NCBI GenBank assembly: GCA_017650105.1
Contig: JAGCFO010000036.1
Coordinates: 1-64,000, forward strand
Reading direction: 5' to 3'
Length of the DNA: 64,000 bases
From: Bacteroidaceae bacterium
GTDB lineage: Bacteria; Bacteroidota; Bacteroidia; Bacteroidales; Bacteroidaceae
Numbering within the stretch: position 1 is the stretch's first letter; each line of letters starts with the position of its first letter. Positions 1 to 8,854 of this stretch are shown piece after piece. The translations under genes and the position numbers were made by a program. Below the pieces are notes generated by a model. That model ran no database searches, had not been told where the DNA came from, and saw only the letters and a program-made list of their open reading frames with translations.

Positions 1-11
1 TAAATTGGAAT

Positions 12-779
12 TTACTTGCTTTTATTCTCCCATTCTAAATGGGCTTGAAACCATTTCTCACTATGCGCACCTAAGGCTCCAATTTGTCGAGGATGAGCAA
101 TAGGAAGGACATTTATGCTATTCCCATTGATTATAGCTTTTGAGGGATTCCCATATCCATATAAATACACATATTCCTGCAATGAAGTATAATTAACCTG
201 GGTGATTCTGTTTAGAAACTGCCTAATGGGGATATCACCGAGCAATACAAGTAAATTTGCTCGTGACTCTTTCAGTTCTGCGAGTATTTCTTTGCATCTA
301 TTTATGTCACAAAAGACAGTTGGACGTTTAGGAATAGTTACTGGATTGAGACCATATTGCTGTATTCTGGGTTCATACTTTGTCTTCAGAACTCTTACTT
401 GACTATTATTCAGACGAGTTTCTGGCAACAAGTCACACAACCAAGCTTCTTTTCTCGTATATCCTAATGGTGCAAGAATATGTTCATCCAATACTTTTGC
501 TGACGGTCCATTTAAATGACTACCAGCTGGTTCTAAACTTCCAAGTTCAGATGGTAAATGAATTTTGGAAATAATTTCCCTGGCTTCGTCAGGATTACCA
601 TCCCAAAAGATTCTTGGTTCACTCGCCACCGCTAATGCCTGACAAATTATTTCATTTCCTTTTTTCCATCTTGCATGTACAGCACTGGCATATACACCAA
701 GGACAAAAACTTGTTTAGGAGTTCTATCTTGTTGTACTAAACGGCGAACGGTTTCGCCAAAAGGATAAAAGTATTCCAT
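12..779 (-). CDS. Uracil-DNA-glycosylase-like protein (UDG superfamily, tentative)
   Basis: Predicted cytosolic protein of 255 residues with no signal peptide or membrane segment. The N-terminal stretch FVLGVYASAVHARW and the C-terminal stretch VLPIAHPRQIGAL resemble the two ends of the uracil-DNA-glycosylase fold, where an LGxxPS loop and a late HPR loop contact DNA. A central hydrophobic strand, LLVLLGDIPIRQFL, fits the same fold. This is pattern recognition from residues alone, so the enzyme activity is an inference; a DNA-repair or phage-defence role is equally possible. The gene looks more A+T-rich than the dehydrogenase genes next to it. A TACCTTTA element on the minus strand at 803-810 may be its promoter. 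It reads off the left side of the window, so its operon partners are not visible. Confidence 0.5.
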   Translation of the reverse strand: MEYFYPFGETVRRLVQQDRTPKQVFVLGVYASAVHARWKKGNEIICQALAVASEPRIFWDGNPDEAREIISKIHLPSELGSLEPAGSHLNGPSAKVLDEHILAPLGYTRKEAWLCDLLPETRLNNSQVRVLKTKYEPRIQQYGLNPVTIPKRPTVFCDINRCKEILAELKESRANLLVLLGDIPIRQFLNRITQVNYTSLQEYVYLYGYGNPSKAIINGNSINVLPIAHPRQIGALGAHSEKWFQAHLEWENKSK

Positions 780-1125
780 ACAAATTCCGATTTATCTGAC
801 TGTAAAGGTACGGATTTTCTTCCATTATTCGTTTATGGGCTATGTTAAACTTTCTAAACTATGTCCATTTCTTGGCAAAACACTCCACATTTGGTTGCTT
901 CATCAAAAATAACACACCATTTTACTCTTATCTATTGATGCTTTGTTTTCAATACAGATGAAGTTTGTCAAATCATCACATCGCGATGAAGAAGGGAAAA
1001 ATTATTTTCGAGAAGGGAAAAATTATTATGAAGAAGGAAGCGCGCGAGATGAAGAAAGAATCTCGCGGGATGAAGAAGGGAAAAAATGTGGGAGGAAGGA
1101 ATTTCTTACTTCGTAAAAGCTCTTG
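780..1125. repeat. Intergenic region with purine-rich repeat cluster
   Basis: No convincing gene. Positions 985-1095 carry the dispersed purine-rich repeat: GATGAAGAAGGGAAAAATTA, TTTTCGAGAAGGGAAAAATT, then GAAGGAAGCGCGCGAGATG and GAAAGAATCTCGCGGGATG. The same words recur near 7.8, 19.8, 29.2, 42.2, 50.1, 61.2 and 63.4 kb. Here the cluster lies just beyond the stop codon of the minus-strand beta-helix gene. A plus-strand reading frame through it (MKKxxRE repeats) is a by-product of the 21-base periodicity. Confidence 0.75.
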
Positions 1126-2337
1126 TCATCTGTCGGGAATAAAACCTTCCTTTTCCGTCAAGCACCCAATAACCCTCACTTGGGCGTTAGGATTCTCGAG
1201 GGTGATTGGGTCGGCAGCAGCATAGCCCTGCATGCGACAGCCCACAAGCGACACCGTAAGGGGCTTGTCGCCCTTCACGCAAAGGCAGTCGTAGCTCTGC
1301 CCCTTATCGGTGAGTGCCCCGTTGCCTCCCGAGAAACATTCCACATTAGTAAGAGCCGTGTGCCCTATCCCCTCAACAAGGATGGGATGAATGTCCTCGA
1401 GCCGCTCGCCGACGTTGGCGATAATGCTGCCCTGCGCTATTTGCCAGTTGCGGTTCTTCGTGTTGGAGCCCTTCTTGTGAATCCCTATGGAAACGCAGTC
1501 GAGATTGAAGTTGGTGAGCTGCCCGTAGGTCTCATCTCCCAGATAGATTCCCCCATAGACACCGAATGTGAAGACATCCATCAGCTGGGCGTTATCGGTA
1601 TGGTCTATCCAATAGGTAAAAGTCTTTCGGCCCACGACGCTGTCGATGACAGCACGGCTGAAGGAACGCCCAAACTCGCGCATATTGGCGGGATTGACGT
1701 GACAATGAAGGATGCGGGGTATATCGTAGCACTTATCGATAGCTATGAACTGCCCGCTCAAGGGATAGCCGTAGCAATGCTCAAAGAGTATCTGCTCGCA
1801 TACGTTGCTGCCTGCGCGGAAATCCATAGCCATGTATTCGCCGTAGAACGTGAGGCATGAGAGAGTGACTCCCTGCACGGCCTTATTTGCCATACGGATG
1901 GTAGGCTTGTAGGGAATAATCTTATCGGCATCAGTATGCGTTTGCTCGGGATACCAGAACTGTATGCCACGAATCTGCGTTGCCGACTCTACGGTGATAA
2001 AAGCGTGCAGGGTGTCGGTAATGACGAAGAGGGAACCTACGGGATGTTTCCTATCGGTGCTTGCTGTTCCCCTTCCCGTAGGGCCGTGGGCGCCAATCAG
2101 GGAGACATTCCTCTTCAGCACCAAGCCTGATGCAACAGGGTACCCTTCTTCGCAGGGAGTGACATAGAGCGCACCTCCAGAGGGCGACATCTCATCGATG
2201 GCTTTCTGGAGGCACTGGCGGTTCTGCTCGGGGGTATTGGTAGGCAGCACGCCATACTCTTGGATTGAAATCATCCCCTGTGCCCAACAGAGAGCGGAGA
2301 AGAGCAGCAGGAGCGCAGAGAGGGTGTGACGTTTCAT
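1126..2337 (-). CDS. Secreted right-handed beta-helix (pectate-lyase-superfamily-like) protein
   Basis: Exported protein of about 403 residues. An N-terminal signal peptide (LLLLFSALCWAQG) is followed by IQEYGVLPT, where a run of NTPEQNRQCLQKAID and GGALYVTP matches the start of the Pectate_lyase_3/GH28-like beta-helix family. The rest is the irregular Asn- and Gly-rich strand pattern of a parallel beta-helix. No catalytic residues can be assigned, so lyase, hydrolase or non-enzymatic binding are all open. An in-frame GTG lies one codon upstream, but the ATG at 2337 overlaps the E1 stop codon (TGATG), which argues for translational coupling to the dehydrogenase. A secreted helix protein as the last gene of a keto-acid dehydrogenase operon is unexpected. 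Confidence 0.7.
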   Translation of the reverse strand: MKRHTLSALLLLFSALCWAQGMISIQEYGVLPTNTPEQNRQCLQKAIDEMSPSGGALYVTPCEEGYPVASGLVLKRNVSLIGAHGPTGRGTASTDRKHPVGSLFVITDTLHAFITVESATQIRGIQFWYPEQTHTDADKIIPYKPTIRMANKAVQGVTLSCLTFYGEYMAMDFRAGSNVCEQILFEHCYGYPLSGQFIAIDKCYDIPRILHCHVNPANMREFGRSFSRAVIDSVVGRKTFTYWIDHTDNAQLMDVFTFGVYGGIYLGDETYGQLTNFNLDCVSIGIHKKGSNTKNRNWQIAQGSIIANVGERLEDIHPILVEGIGHTALTNVECFSGGNGALTDKGQSYDCLCVKGDKPLTVSLVGCRMQGYAAADPITLENPNAQVRVIGCLTEKEGFIPDR

Positions 2338-4814
2338 CACACTCCCCTCTTGGCACGGATAATCTGCTGTGCCGACGTGAGATTGGTAGAAGGGATGTAA
2401 TCCTTCAACGGAACCATCTTTTCGTTGATGGCATCGAGGAACCAGCTGGGCTGCGGGAAGAAGGATTCCTCAAGCTCGTGGCAGGGAGTAATCCAGTTTC
2501 TACTGCCGAGAACAACAGGCGCTGCATCGAGGTAATCGAAGCAGAGATCGGTGATGTTAGCTGCCAAGTCGTTGAGGAACGAGCCTCGGGCTGTAGCATC
2601 GCCGGCAATGATGATGCGCCCTGTTTTTTTCACGCTCTCCACTACCTTCTCGTAGTTGAAGGGTACCATAGAACGGGCATCGATAACTTCAGCCTCCATG
2701 CCATACTTCTCCTTTAGTTCGTCGGCAGCCTTCAAGGCACGATAGAGCGTAGCGCCAATAGTGAGGAAAGTGACATCCTTTCCCACACGTTTCACGTCGG
2801 GTTCGCCGATGGGAATCTCGTAGTACTCCTTCGGCACGCCTCCCTCGTGGAACTCCTCGCCCTTGTCGTAGATGCGCTGGCTCTCGAAGAAGATGACTGG
2901 GTCGGTTCCCTGCAGCGCACTTGCCATGAGGCCTTTGGCGTCATAGGGAGTAACGGGGAACACAACCTTCAATCCTGGGATGTGAGTGCAGAGCGATGTC
3001 CAATCCTGCGAATGCTGAGCACCATACTTGGAACCCACGCTCACGCGCACTACGACAGGCATACGCAGAATGTTGCCACTCATAGCCTGCCACTTAGGAA
3101 GCTGGTTGAAGATTTCGTCTCCGCAGCAACCGAGGAAATCGCAGTACATGATTTCGGGAATCACACGCCCTCCGCACATAGCGTATCCTATTGCGGTGCC
3201 TATGATGGCAGCCTCAGCAATGGGTGCGTTGAACAGACGATGCGGGGGCAGCGCTTCGGTGAGCCCGCGATAAACGGCAAAGGCGCCTCCCCACTCGCGG
3301 TTCTCTTCACCATAAGCTACCAGGCTGGCATCCTTGTAAAAACGGTCGACTATGCTCTCGAAGATACCGTCGCGGATGTTGAACGTCTTCATCTTGCTCA
3401 CGGGCTTCCCGTCTTTATCAAGGTAGAAACGTTCCTTGCCAGCTATCTGCTTCACGCGCGGATTCTCCTCCATAGGATGGTTCACCTCGGGTGTAGCATT
3501 GCTCAGGCTATCGATGCTCTGATTGGAGAACATCATGTTTCCAAGCAGCTCATCGTTCTTCACGAGGTCCATACGAGGCGACAGCGTGTCATCTATAGCC
3601 AGTTTGTACATCTCGAAGATAGTGTCGCGCATCTGCTGTTGGATGGAATCGAGCTCCTGCTGGGTTGCCAAGCCGGCATCCTTCAGTTTCTCTCCGAAAG
3701 CTACGATGCAGTCCTCAGCCTGCCAAGCTTCCAGTTCTTCCTTGGTACGATAAGAACCTTGATCAGAAGGAGAGTGCCCGCTGTAGCGATAGGTGACGAC
3801 ATCGAGCAGGCAAGGTCCCTCCTTGCGCTCGAGGGCAGCCTTCTTACGACGGAAGGCATCGATGACAGCGAGAGGATCGTAGCCGTCGACACGCTCTGCC
3901 TGCATGGCATCGGGACGGAACCCTGCTCCTATACGCGCAGCAAAGTCGTAGCCCATCGTTTCGCCACGTGTCTGCCCGCCCATAGCATACTGGTTGTCCA
4001 TTACGTTGAAGAGGATGGGCAGCCCACCCTTCATGTCGCCTTCCCACATCGTGCGGAACTGGTCCATCGAAGCAAACGTCATGCCTTCCATCACAGGCCC
4101 GCGCGCCAAAGCACCGTCACCAATGTTGCACACCACAATGCCGGGCTTACGGTTGACACGCTTATAGAGCGCAGCACCCACGGAGATGCTTCCAGAGCCT
4201 CCTACGATAGCATTGTTGGGGAAGATTCCGAAGGGGATGAAGAATGTATGCATAGAGCCTCCCAAGCCCTTGTTGAAGCCTGTCTCGCGCGCGAAAATCT
4301 CTGCAATGGCTCCGTAGAGAAGGAAACAGATGCCCAGGTCTTTGGTGCTACCGCCCTTGAATCCCTTCTTTGCCACATTCAGCGTAGCGCCGCCCCAGAA
4401 CTCATCCATCACTTTTGTCAGCTCCTCATCGGAGAGAATCTGGATGGAGCGAAGCCCTTTGGCAAGGATTTCGCCGTGACTGCGATGACTGCCGAAAATG
4501 TAGTCGTCGGTGGTGAGTGTGTAGGCCATACCTACTGCTGCTGCCTCCTGCCCGGCACTCAGGTGTGCGGGGCCTGGGTTGTTGTAAGGCACGCCGTTGT
4601 ATCCGCCTGTCGTCTTCACCAAGTTGAGCATAGTTTCAAACTCGCGGATGGTGAACATGTCGCGATAGATGCGGAGCAAGTCCTCGCGAGTGTAGTTTCC
4701 TTCCCTCAGTTCATCCTCGACAGACTTGCTGTACTGCATCACGGGGATTGTGGGGAGTTTTATCTCTCCCGCTTTTCTGATCTCTTTCGGATCGATATAA
4801 ATCGATTTTGGCAT
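2337..4814 (-). CDS. 2-oxoacid dehydrogenase E1, fused alpha and beta subunits
   Basis: Thiamine-diphosphate-dependent decarboxylating subunit of a 2-oxoacid dehydrogenase complex (825 residues, cytosolic). The N-terminal part is the E1-alpha module, with the cofactor motif GDGALARGPVMEG ending near DNQYAMGG. The C-terminal part, from about residue 475 (YGEENREWGGAF), is the E1-beta transketolase-like module (AEAAIIGTAIGYAM, VSVGSKYGAQHSQDW). Separate subunits elsewhere are about 330-400 and 325 residues, so this is a full fusion with an additional linker, not a truncation. It follows E2 and E3 on the same strand with 36 bases after E3. The substrate (pyruvate, branched-chain acids or acetoin) cannot be read from sequence; the branched-chain/acetoin subfamily looks closest. 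An 812-residue frame on the opposite strand is a codon-bias shadow. Confidence 0.9.
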   Translation of the reverse strand: MPKSIYIDPKEIRKAGEIKLPTIPVMQYSKSVEDELREGNYTREDLLRIYRDMFTIREFETMLNLVKTTGGYNGVPYNNPGPAHLSAGQEAAAVGMAYTLTTDDYIFGSHRSHGEILAKGLRSIQILSDEELTKVMDEFWGGATLNVAKKGFKGGSTKDLGICFLLYGAIAEIFARETGFNKGLGGSMHTFFIPFGIFPNNAIVGGSGSISVGAALYKRVNRKPGIVVCNIGDGALARGPVMEGMTFASMDQFRTMWEGDMKGGLPILFNVMDNQYAMGGQTRGETMGYDFAARIGAGFRPDAMQAERVDGYDPLAVIDAFRRKKAALERKEGPCLLDVVTYRYSGHSPSDQGSYRTKEELEAWQAEDCIVAFGEKLKDAGLATQQELDSIQQQMRDTIFEMYKLAIDDTLSPRMDLVKNDELLGNMMFSNQSIDSLSNATPEVNHPMEENPRVKQIAGKERFYLDKDGKPVSKMKTFNIRDGIFESIVDRFYKDASLVAYGEENREWGGAFAVYRGLTEALPPHRLFNAPIAEAAIIGTAIGYAMCGGRVIPEIMYCDFLGCCGDEIFNQLPKWQAMSGNILRMPVVVRVSVGSKYGAQHSQDWTSLCTHIPGLKVVFPVTPYDAKGLMASALQGTDPVIFFESQRIYDKGEEFHEGGVPKEYYEIPIGEPDVKRVGKDVTFLTIGATLYRALKAADELKEKYGMEAEVIDARSMVPFNYEKVVESVKKTGRIIIAGDATARGSFLNDLAANITDLCFDYLDAAPVVLGSRNWITPCHELEESFFPQPSWFLDAINEKMVPLKDYIPSTNLTSAQQIIRAKRGV

Positions 4815-4850
4815 AATATGAGGTTTTGTTATTTGATTCTACTACTTTTC

Positions 4851-6221
4851 TTATTTGAACGCAAAGGCTGTCTCTTTGATGATTTCGCTTACCGTAGGAT
4901 GCGGGAAGACAACTTCCTTCAGTTGCTCGATTGTCATCTCCTGCTCGATGGCTATGCACATGCTCTGGATGATTTCGCTGCAGGGATTGCCAAGCATGTG
5001 TACGCCCAGCACCTCGTGGTATCTGGCTCCCACAATTACCTTGCAGACACCCTCGCCTCCTTCATTCTCTGCCACAAAGCGTCCCGAGAATGCCATCGGC
5101 AACTTAACCACCTTATAGTCCACTCCTTTCGCCTTCGCCTGCTCTTCGGTAAGTCCTACGCCAGCCACTTCGGGATTGGTGTACACTACGCCTGGGATGG
5201 CATCGTAACGCATACGGTCATTGCGCCCAAGGATATGGTTCACTGCCACTTCGCCTTCGCGACTTGCCGTGTGGGCAAGCAGTGAGAAGCCTGTCACATC
5301 GCCTGCAGCATAAACGTTGGGCACATTTGTGCGCATGTGCTCATCTACTTTAATGCCGCGCTCGGCAGCAACGCCGAGGTTCTCCAGCCCGAAGCCTTTG
5401 ATATTGGCGCGACGTCCTACGCTGAGGAGTATTTTGTTGCCTCCCACGCGCTGCACGTTGCCTTCGGGATCTTCGTAAACGACAATGCCTCTTTCTCCTT
5501 CCGTCTCAATGCCCACCACTTTGCAGCGCAGGTTGAATGAGATGCCTTTCTTAGCATAGATGGAGCGCAGCATAGCGCTTATCTCTCCGTCGAGTCCTCC
5601 GAGAATCTCCGGTAACATCTCAACGACTGTCACCTTGGTTCCCAGGCTGTTGAAGAAACTTGCAAACTCCATTCCAATGACTCCGCCGCCGATGATAACC
5701 AACTCCTCGGGACGTTCACGCAGGGCAAGGATTTCGCGATTGGTGCAGATGATGTCACCAGCCTCCTTCAGTCCTGGGATGGGAGGCACGCTGGCTTCGG
5801 AACCCGTGCAGATGACCAGGTTACGAGCCTGATAGCTCTCTTCTCCTGCCTTGATGGTGATACCCTCTGCCGAGCGTCCTTCTATCATAGCTTCGGCGTT
5901 GACTACCGTCACCTTGTTTGCGCGCATAGCTGCCTTCACTCCTCCCACGAGTTTCTTCACCACCTTATTCTTACGGTCAATGATCTTGCCGTAGTCAAAG
6001 GCAGCGTTCTCCACCGACACGCCGTATTTCTCCCCGTGCTGAGCATAGTCGTACACTTTGGCGCTGTAGAGCAGCGTCTTGGTAGGGATGCAGCCTTCGT
6101 TGAGGCACACGCCTCCCAACTCTCTCTTTTCGAACAACACTACCGACAGGCCTTCAGCCCCGGCTCTCTCTGCAGCAACGTATCCTCCAGGACCGCCGCC
6201 GATAATCGCTAAGTCAAACAT
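4851..6221 (-). CDS. lpdA: Dihydrolipoyl dehydrogenase (E3)
   Basis: FAD flavoprotein of 456 residues that reoxidises the dihydrolipoyl arm of E2 and passes electrons to NAD+. It begins with the dinucleotide fold GGGPGGYVAAERA. The redox-active disulphide is C39/C44 in GGVCLNEGCIPTK. The NAD-binding fold is VIIGGGVIGMEFASFF, the second FAD motif is VYAAGDVTG, and the C-terminal base pair is FPHPTVSE. All catalytic features of the family are present and the length is normal. It lies 30 bases after E2 and 36 before E1, so the three genes form a compact E2-E3-E1 operon. Confidence 0.95.
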   Translation of the reverse strand: MFDLAIIGGGPGGYVAAERAGAEGLSVVLFEKRELGGVCLNEGCIPTKTLLYSAKVYDYAQHGEKYGVSVENAAFDYGKIIDRKNKVVKKLVGGVKAAMRANKVTVVNAEAMIEGRSAEGITIKAGEESYQARNLVICTGSEASVPPIPGLKEAGDIICTNREILALRERPEELVIIGGGVIGMEFASFFNSLGTKVTVVEMLPEILGGLDGEISAMLRSIYAKKGISFNLRCKVVGIETEGERGIVVYEDPEGNVQRVGGNKILLSVGRRANIKGFGLENLGVAAERGIKVDEHMRTNVPNVYAAGDVTGFSLLAHTASREGEVAVNHILGRNDRMRYDAIPGVVYTNPEVAGVGLTEEQAKAKGVDYKVVKLPMAFSGRFVAENEGGEGVCKVIVGARYHEVLGVHMLGNPCSEIIQSMCIAIEQEMTIEQLKEVVFPHPTVSEIIKETAFAFK

Positions 6222-6251
6222 GATGTGTATTCTGTTTTAGGTATTTACGTT

Positions 6252-7592
6252 TCAAAAGTCAATGTCGAGGTTCTCTATCTCAATAGCTATCTGCTTCACG
6301 AAGCGTGTGGCTTCTCCTCCGTCAAGGGCCCTATGGTCGTAAGTAAGGCTCAGCCCGATGAAGGGAACTATCTCGTACACGCCGTTTCCCGTGTCTTTCG
6401 GACGGGGAACGATGGTGTTGACGCCAAGAATGGCGCTCTGTGGCACATTAATAATAGGAGTAAAAATCTCTACTCCGTAGTTGCCGAGATTGCTGACGGT
6501 GAACGAGGCAGCCTCCGGCGACAACAGGTCGGGATTGATTCCTCCCTTTTTGCACTCATCTGCTACCTTTTTCAGCGCGTTGGAGAGCTGCACGATATCC
6601 ATTTCGTCGGCGTTCTTCACTGCCGGAACCATCAGTCCTCGCTCGGTGTCGACGGCAAGCCCCAGATGAACCTTCTTGAAGATACGCATCGCATCGCCCA
6701 GACAGTGACTGTTGGCGTTGGGGAACTTCTGCAGCGCTTTCACTACTGCAAAGCAAACCAGGTCGTTGATGGTGACGTTGGCTTCTAAGCGTCCCTCCTC
6801 GAATGCTTTCTTCGCCTTCTTGCGCAGAGCCTGCAGACGGCGAGCATCGGCACTCAGATGGTGCGTCAGCTGGGCGCTGTTCTGCAATGAGTTGTACATC
6901 GAGCGGGCTATCAGCTTGCGCATGTTCGTCATCTTCACGACGTCGAAATCCACACCCTCTCCCGCGATGGATGTATGGTTGGGCTTAGCCTCCTTCAAGT
7001 CGCAGCCACGCACCGTTCCTGCCAGCCCGCTGCCTGCCTGGGGAGCCTCAAGGCCTCCCTCTGCCATCATGGCGCGTGCCTTACCGCTCAGAGGGCCTCG
7101 AGCTGCTGCAGCAGCCTGAATGTCACGCTCGATGATGCGTCCATAGGGGCCCGACCCTGCCACTCGGCTGGTGTCGATGCCTTTCTGCTCTGCCAAACGA
7201 CGTGCTCGGGGCGACACGGGTGCTCCCTCCACAACGGGTCCTGCAGCTATTGCCACAGGGGTGTCGGCCTTCTTCTCCTCTGCTTTGGGTGCAGCTTCGG
7301 CAGCAGGAGCAGAAGTCTCCTCGCTCTTGGGAGCAAACTCCTCGAAGCTTTCGCCCGGCTCACCTATCACCATCACATTCGTAAGCACGGGAATCTCGTC
7401 GCCGTCGGCAAAAAAGCAAGCCAGCACGGTGCCTTCCACCTTCGACTCCTCCTCGAAGGTAGCCTTGTCTGTCTCATAGCTGAAGAGCACGTCGCCCACA
7501 GCCACGCTGTCGCCCACTTTCTTCCTAAACTCGGTGACGATGCAACTCTCCACCGACTGCCCTTGCTTGGGCATTATCACTACGTTTGCCAT
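6252..7592 (-). CDS. 2-oxoacid dehydrogenase E2 (lipoyl acyltransferase) with two E3-binding-like domains
   Basis: Core acyltransferase of the complex, 446 residues. Domains in order: one lipoyl domain (about 1-78) with the lipoylated Lys43 in SYETDKATFEE; an Ala/Glu/Pro-rich linker; a peripheral subunit-binding domain (VSPRARRLAEQKGI...VAGSGPYGRII, about 125-160); a second, degenerate copy of that domain (LSGKARAMMAEGGLE...GSGLAGTVRG, about 165-200); and the catalytic domain ending near YDHRALDGGEATRFV, which carries the His-xxx-Asp active site. It is the first gene of the operon. A TATCTTTG-type element on the minus strand at 7654-7661 is a plausible promoter, giving a leader of about 60 bases. 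Confidence 0.92.
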   Translation of the reverse strand: MANVVIMPKQGQSVESCIVTEFRKKVGDSVAVGDVLFSYETDKATFEEESKVEGTVLACFFADGDEIPVLTNVMVIGEPGESFEEFAPKSEETSAPAAEAAPKAEEKKADTPVAIAAGPVVEGAPVSPRARRLAEQKGIDTSRVAGSGPYGRIIERDIQAAAAARGPLSGKARAMMAEGGLEAPQAGSGLAGTVRGCDLKEAKPNHTSIAGEGVDFDVVKMTNMRKLIARSMYNSLQNSAQLTHHLSADARRLQALRKKAKKAFEEGRLEANVTINDLVCFAVVKALQKFPNANSHCLGDAMRIFKKVHLGLAVDTERGLMVPAVKNADEMDIVQLSNALKKVADECKKGGINPDLLSPEAASFTVSNLGNYGVEIFTPIINVPQSAILGVNTIVPRPKDTGNGVYEIVPFIGLSLTYDHRALDGGEATRFVKQIAIEIENLDIDF

Positions 7593-7906
7593 CTGTGTAT
7601 GTTTGTTTTTTAGTTAAATTCGGTCGTTTCTCGATGCGTTGCCACATTTTGTGCAAAGATACGAAAAGAATAGAACAAATGGTGAACAATTATTCATTTT
7701 TTGTTCACAAAATTTATTTCCGCCTAACAAAGAGCTTGTAGAGCCGACATTAACAAGAGACAAACATTAACTATTCTTTCTCGAAAAAGTCGTTTCCGAG
7801 AAGGAATAATGGTTTTCCTAGCAAATAAGAAAATAGCTCTGAAAAAAGGAAAAGCTTCTAACTACACTACAAATGGACGCTTAATTCAAAAATCGCAGAA
7901 TTCTTA
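7593..7906 (-). promoter_or_regulatory. Intergenic region: promoter of the E2-E3-E1 operon and a purine repeat
   Basis: On the minus strand a -7-type element TATCTTTG occupies 7661-7654, upstream of the E2 start. No well-spaced -33 TTG is obvious. At 7780-7808 the sequence TTTCTCGAAAAAGTCG followed by TTTCCGAGAAGGA forms an imperfect inverted repeat and contains the GAGAAGGAATAA word of the dispersed purine repeat family. It lies roughly 100 bases past the ribokinase stop codon. I see no gene in this gap. Confidence 0.5.
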
Positions 7907-8845
7907 TTAACTGACTTCTAATTCTTTCATTTTTTCCAATACCTCTTCCCTGGTTGGAATAGAACTCCATGCTCCCTCATGAGTAGTACAAAGTGATGCT
8001 GCAACACTTGCCATCTTCATCGCCTCTTTCAAAGAAAGTCCATCTCTCAAGGCGACACAAAGGACGCCACAATAGGTATCCCCCGCCGCTGTTGTATCAA
8101 CGGGTCTGACTTTCAGCGCACGCTGATGGTGCAGTTTCCCATCCACAAGTGTGTAGGAGCCATCACCCCCAGCTGTTATGATGACGTGTTTTATTCCTTT
8201 TGCCTGAATGGCTTCAATAGCATACACCATGTCGCCTTCTGATTCAACAAGCAGACCTGTCATACCCGCAGTTTCCGTCTCATTGGGAACAACAATATCT
8301 ACGTTCTTCAATAAATCTTTTGGTAATGGTTTACTCGGGAATGGGGCTGGATTAAGAACTACGATTGCACCTGCCGCATGTGCTTTGGCCGCTGCATAAG
8401 TGAGCGTATCAATAGGAGATTCCAACTGCATAAGCAAAACGGCGGCCTCTTTTTCAATTACATCCATTGCCTTATCGATATCTTCACACGACAACATGGC
8501 ATTTGCTCCACTCGACACAACAATCGAATTTTCGCCTTTATCGTCTACGGCAATCATAGCACAACCAGTAGGGACATCAGGTGTGAGGCGAACAAAACGA
8601 ATGTCAATACCTCTCTCTTTCATCATGGTTTTCGACTGTCGGCCAAAGCCGTCATCACCCAAGCAAGCAACGAAAACAACATTACCATTCATAGCCACTG
8701 CAGCTACGGCTTGATTAGCACCCTTACCTCCCTGGTTTGTCATGAAGTCATGGCCTATAATAGTCTCACCAGGTTGGGGTATATGGTTAACACGTATCAC
8801 CATATCGGTGTTACTGCTTCCGACTACAACTATCTTATTCTTCAT
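7907..8845 (-). CDS. rbsK: Ribokinase
   Basis: PfkB-family sugar kinase (312 residues) that phosphorylates ribose to ribose 5-phosphate. The N-terminal signature NQGGKGANQAVA and the C-terminal signature DTTAAGDTYCGV hold the sugar- and ATP-site residues, including the catalytic Asp of the AAGD motif. Length is typical. It starts 9 bases after the stop of the nucleoside hydrolase lipoprotein and is last in the salvage operon. The context, with two nucleoside hydrolases and a GRP-family sugar transporter, supports ribose as substrate: nucleosides are split outside the cytoplasm, ribose is imported and then trapped by this kinase. Confidence 0.93.
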   Translation of the reverse strand: MKNKIVVVGSSNTDMVIRVNHIPQPGETIIGHDFMTNQGGKGANQAVAAVAMNGNVVFVACLGDDGFGRQSKTMMKERGIDIRFVRLTPDVPTGCAMIAVDDKGENSIVVSSGANAMLSCEDIDKAMDVIEKEAAVLLMQLESPIDTLTYAAAKAHAAGAIVVLNPAPFPSKPLPKDLLKNVDIVVPNETETAGMTGLLVESEGDMVYAIEAIQAKGIKHVIITAGGDGSYTLVDGKLHHQRALKVRPVDTTAAGDTYCGVLCVALRDGLSLKEAMKMASVAASLCTTHEGAWSSIPTREEVLEKMKELEVS

Positions 8846-8854
8846 TCTACCTTC

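Noticed and set aside
965..1225. Lys-rich small protein
   Set aside because: Product of the purine repeat and overlaps the beta-helix gene on the other strand.
2847..5285. 812-residue open frame opposite the E1 gene
   Set aside because: It is antisense to a well-conserved enzyme, runs past its end into E3, and has no recognisable domain; explained by codon bias.
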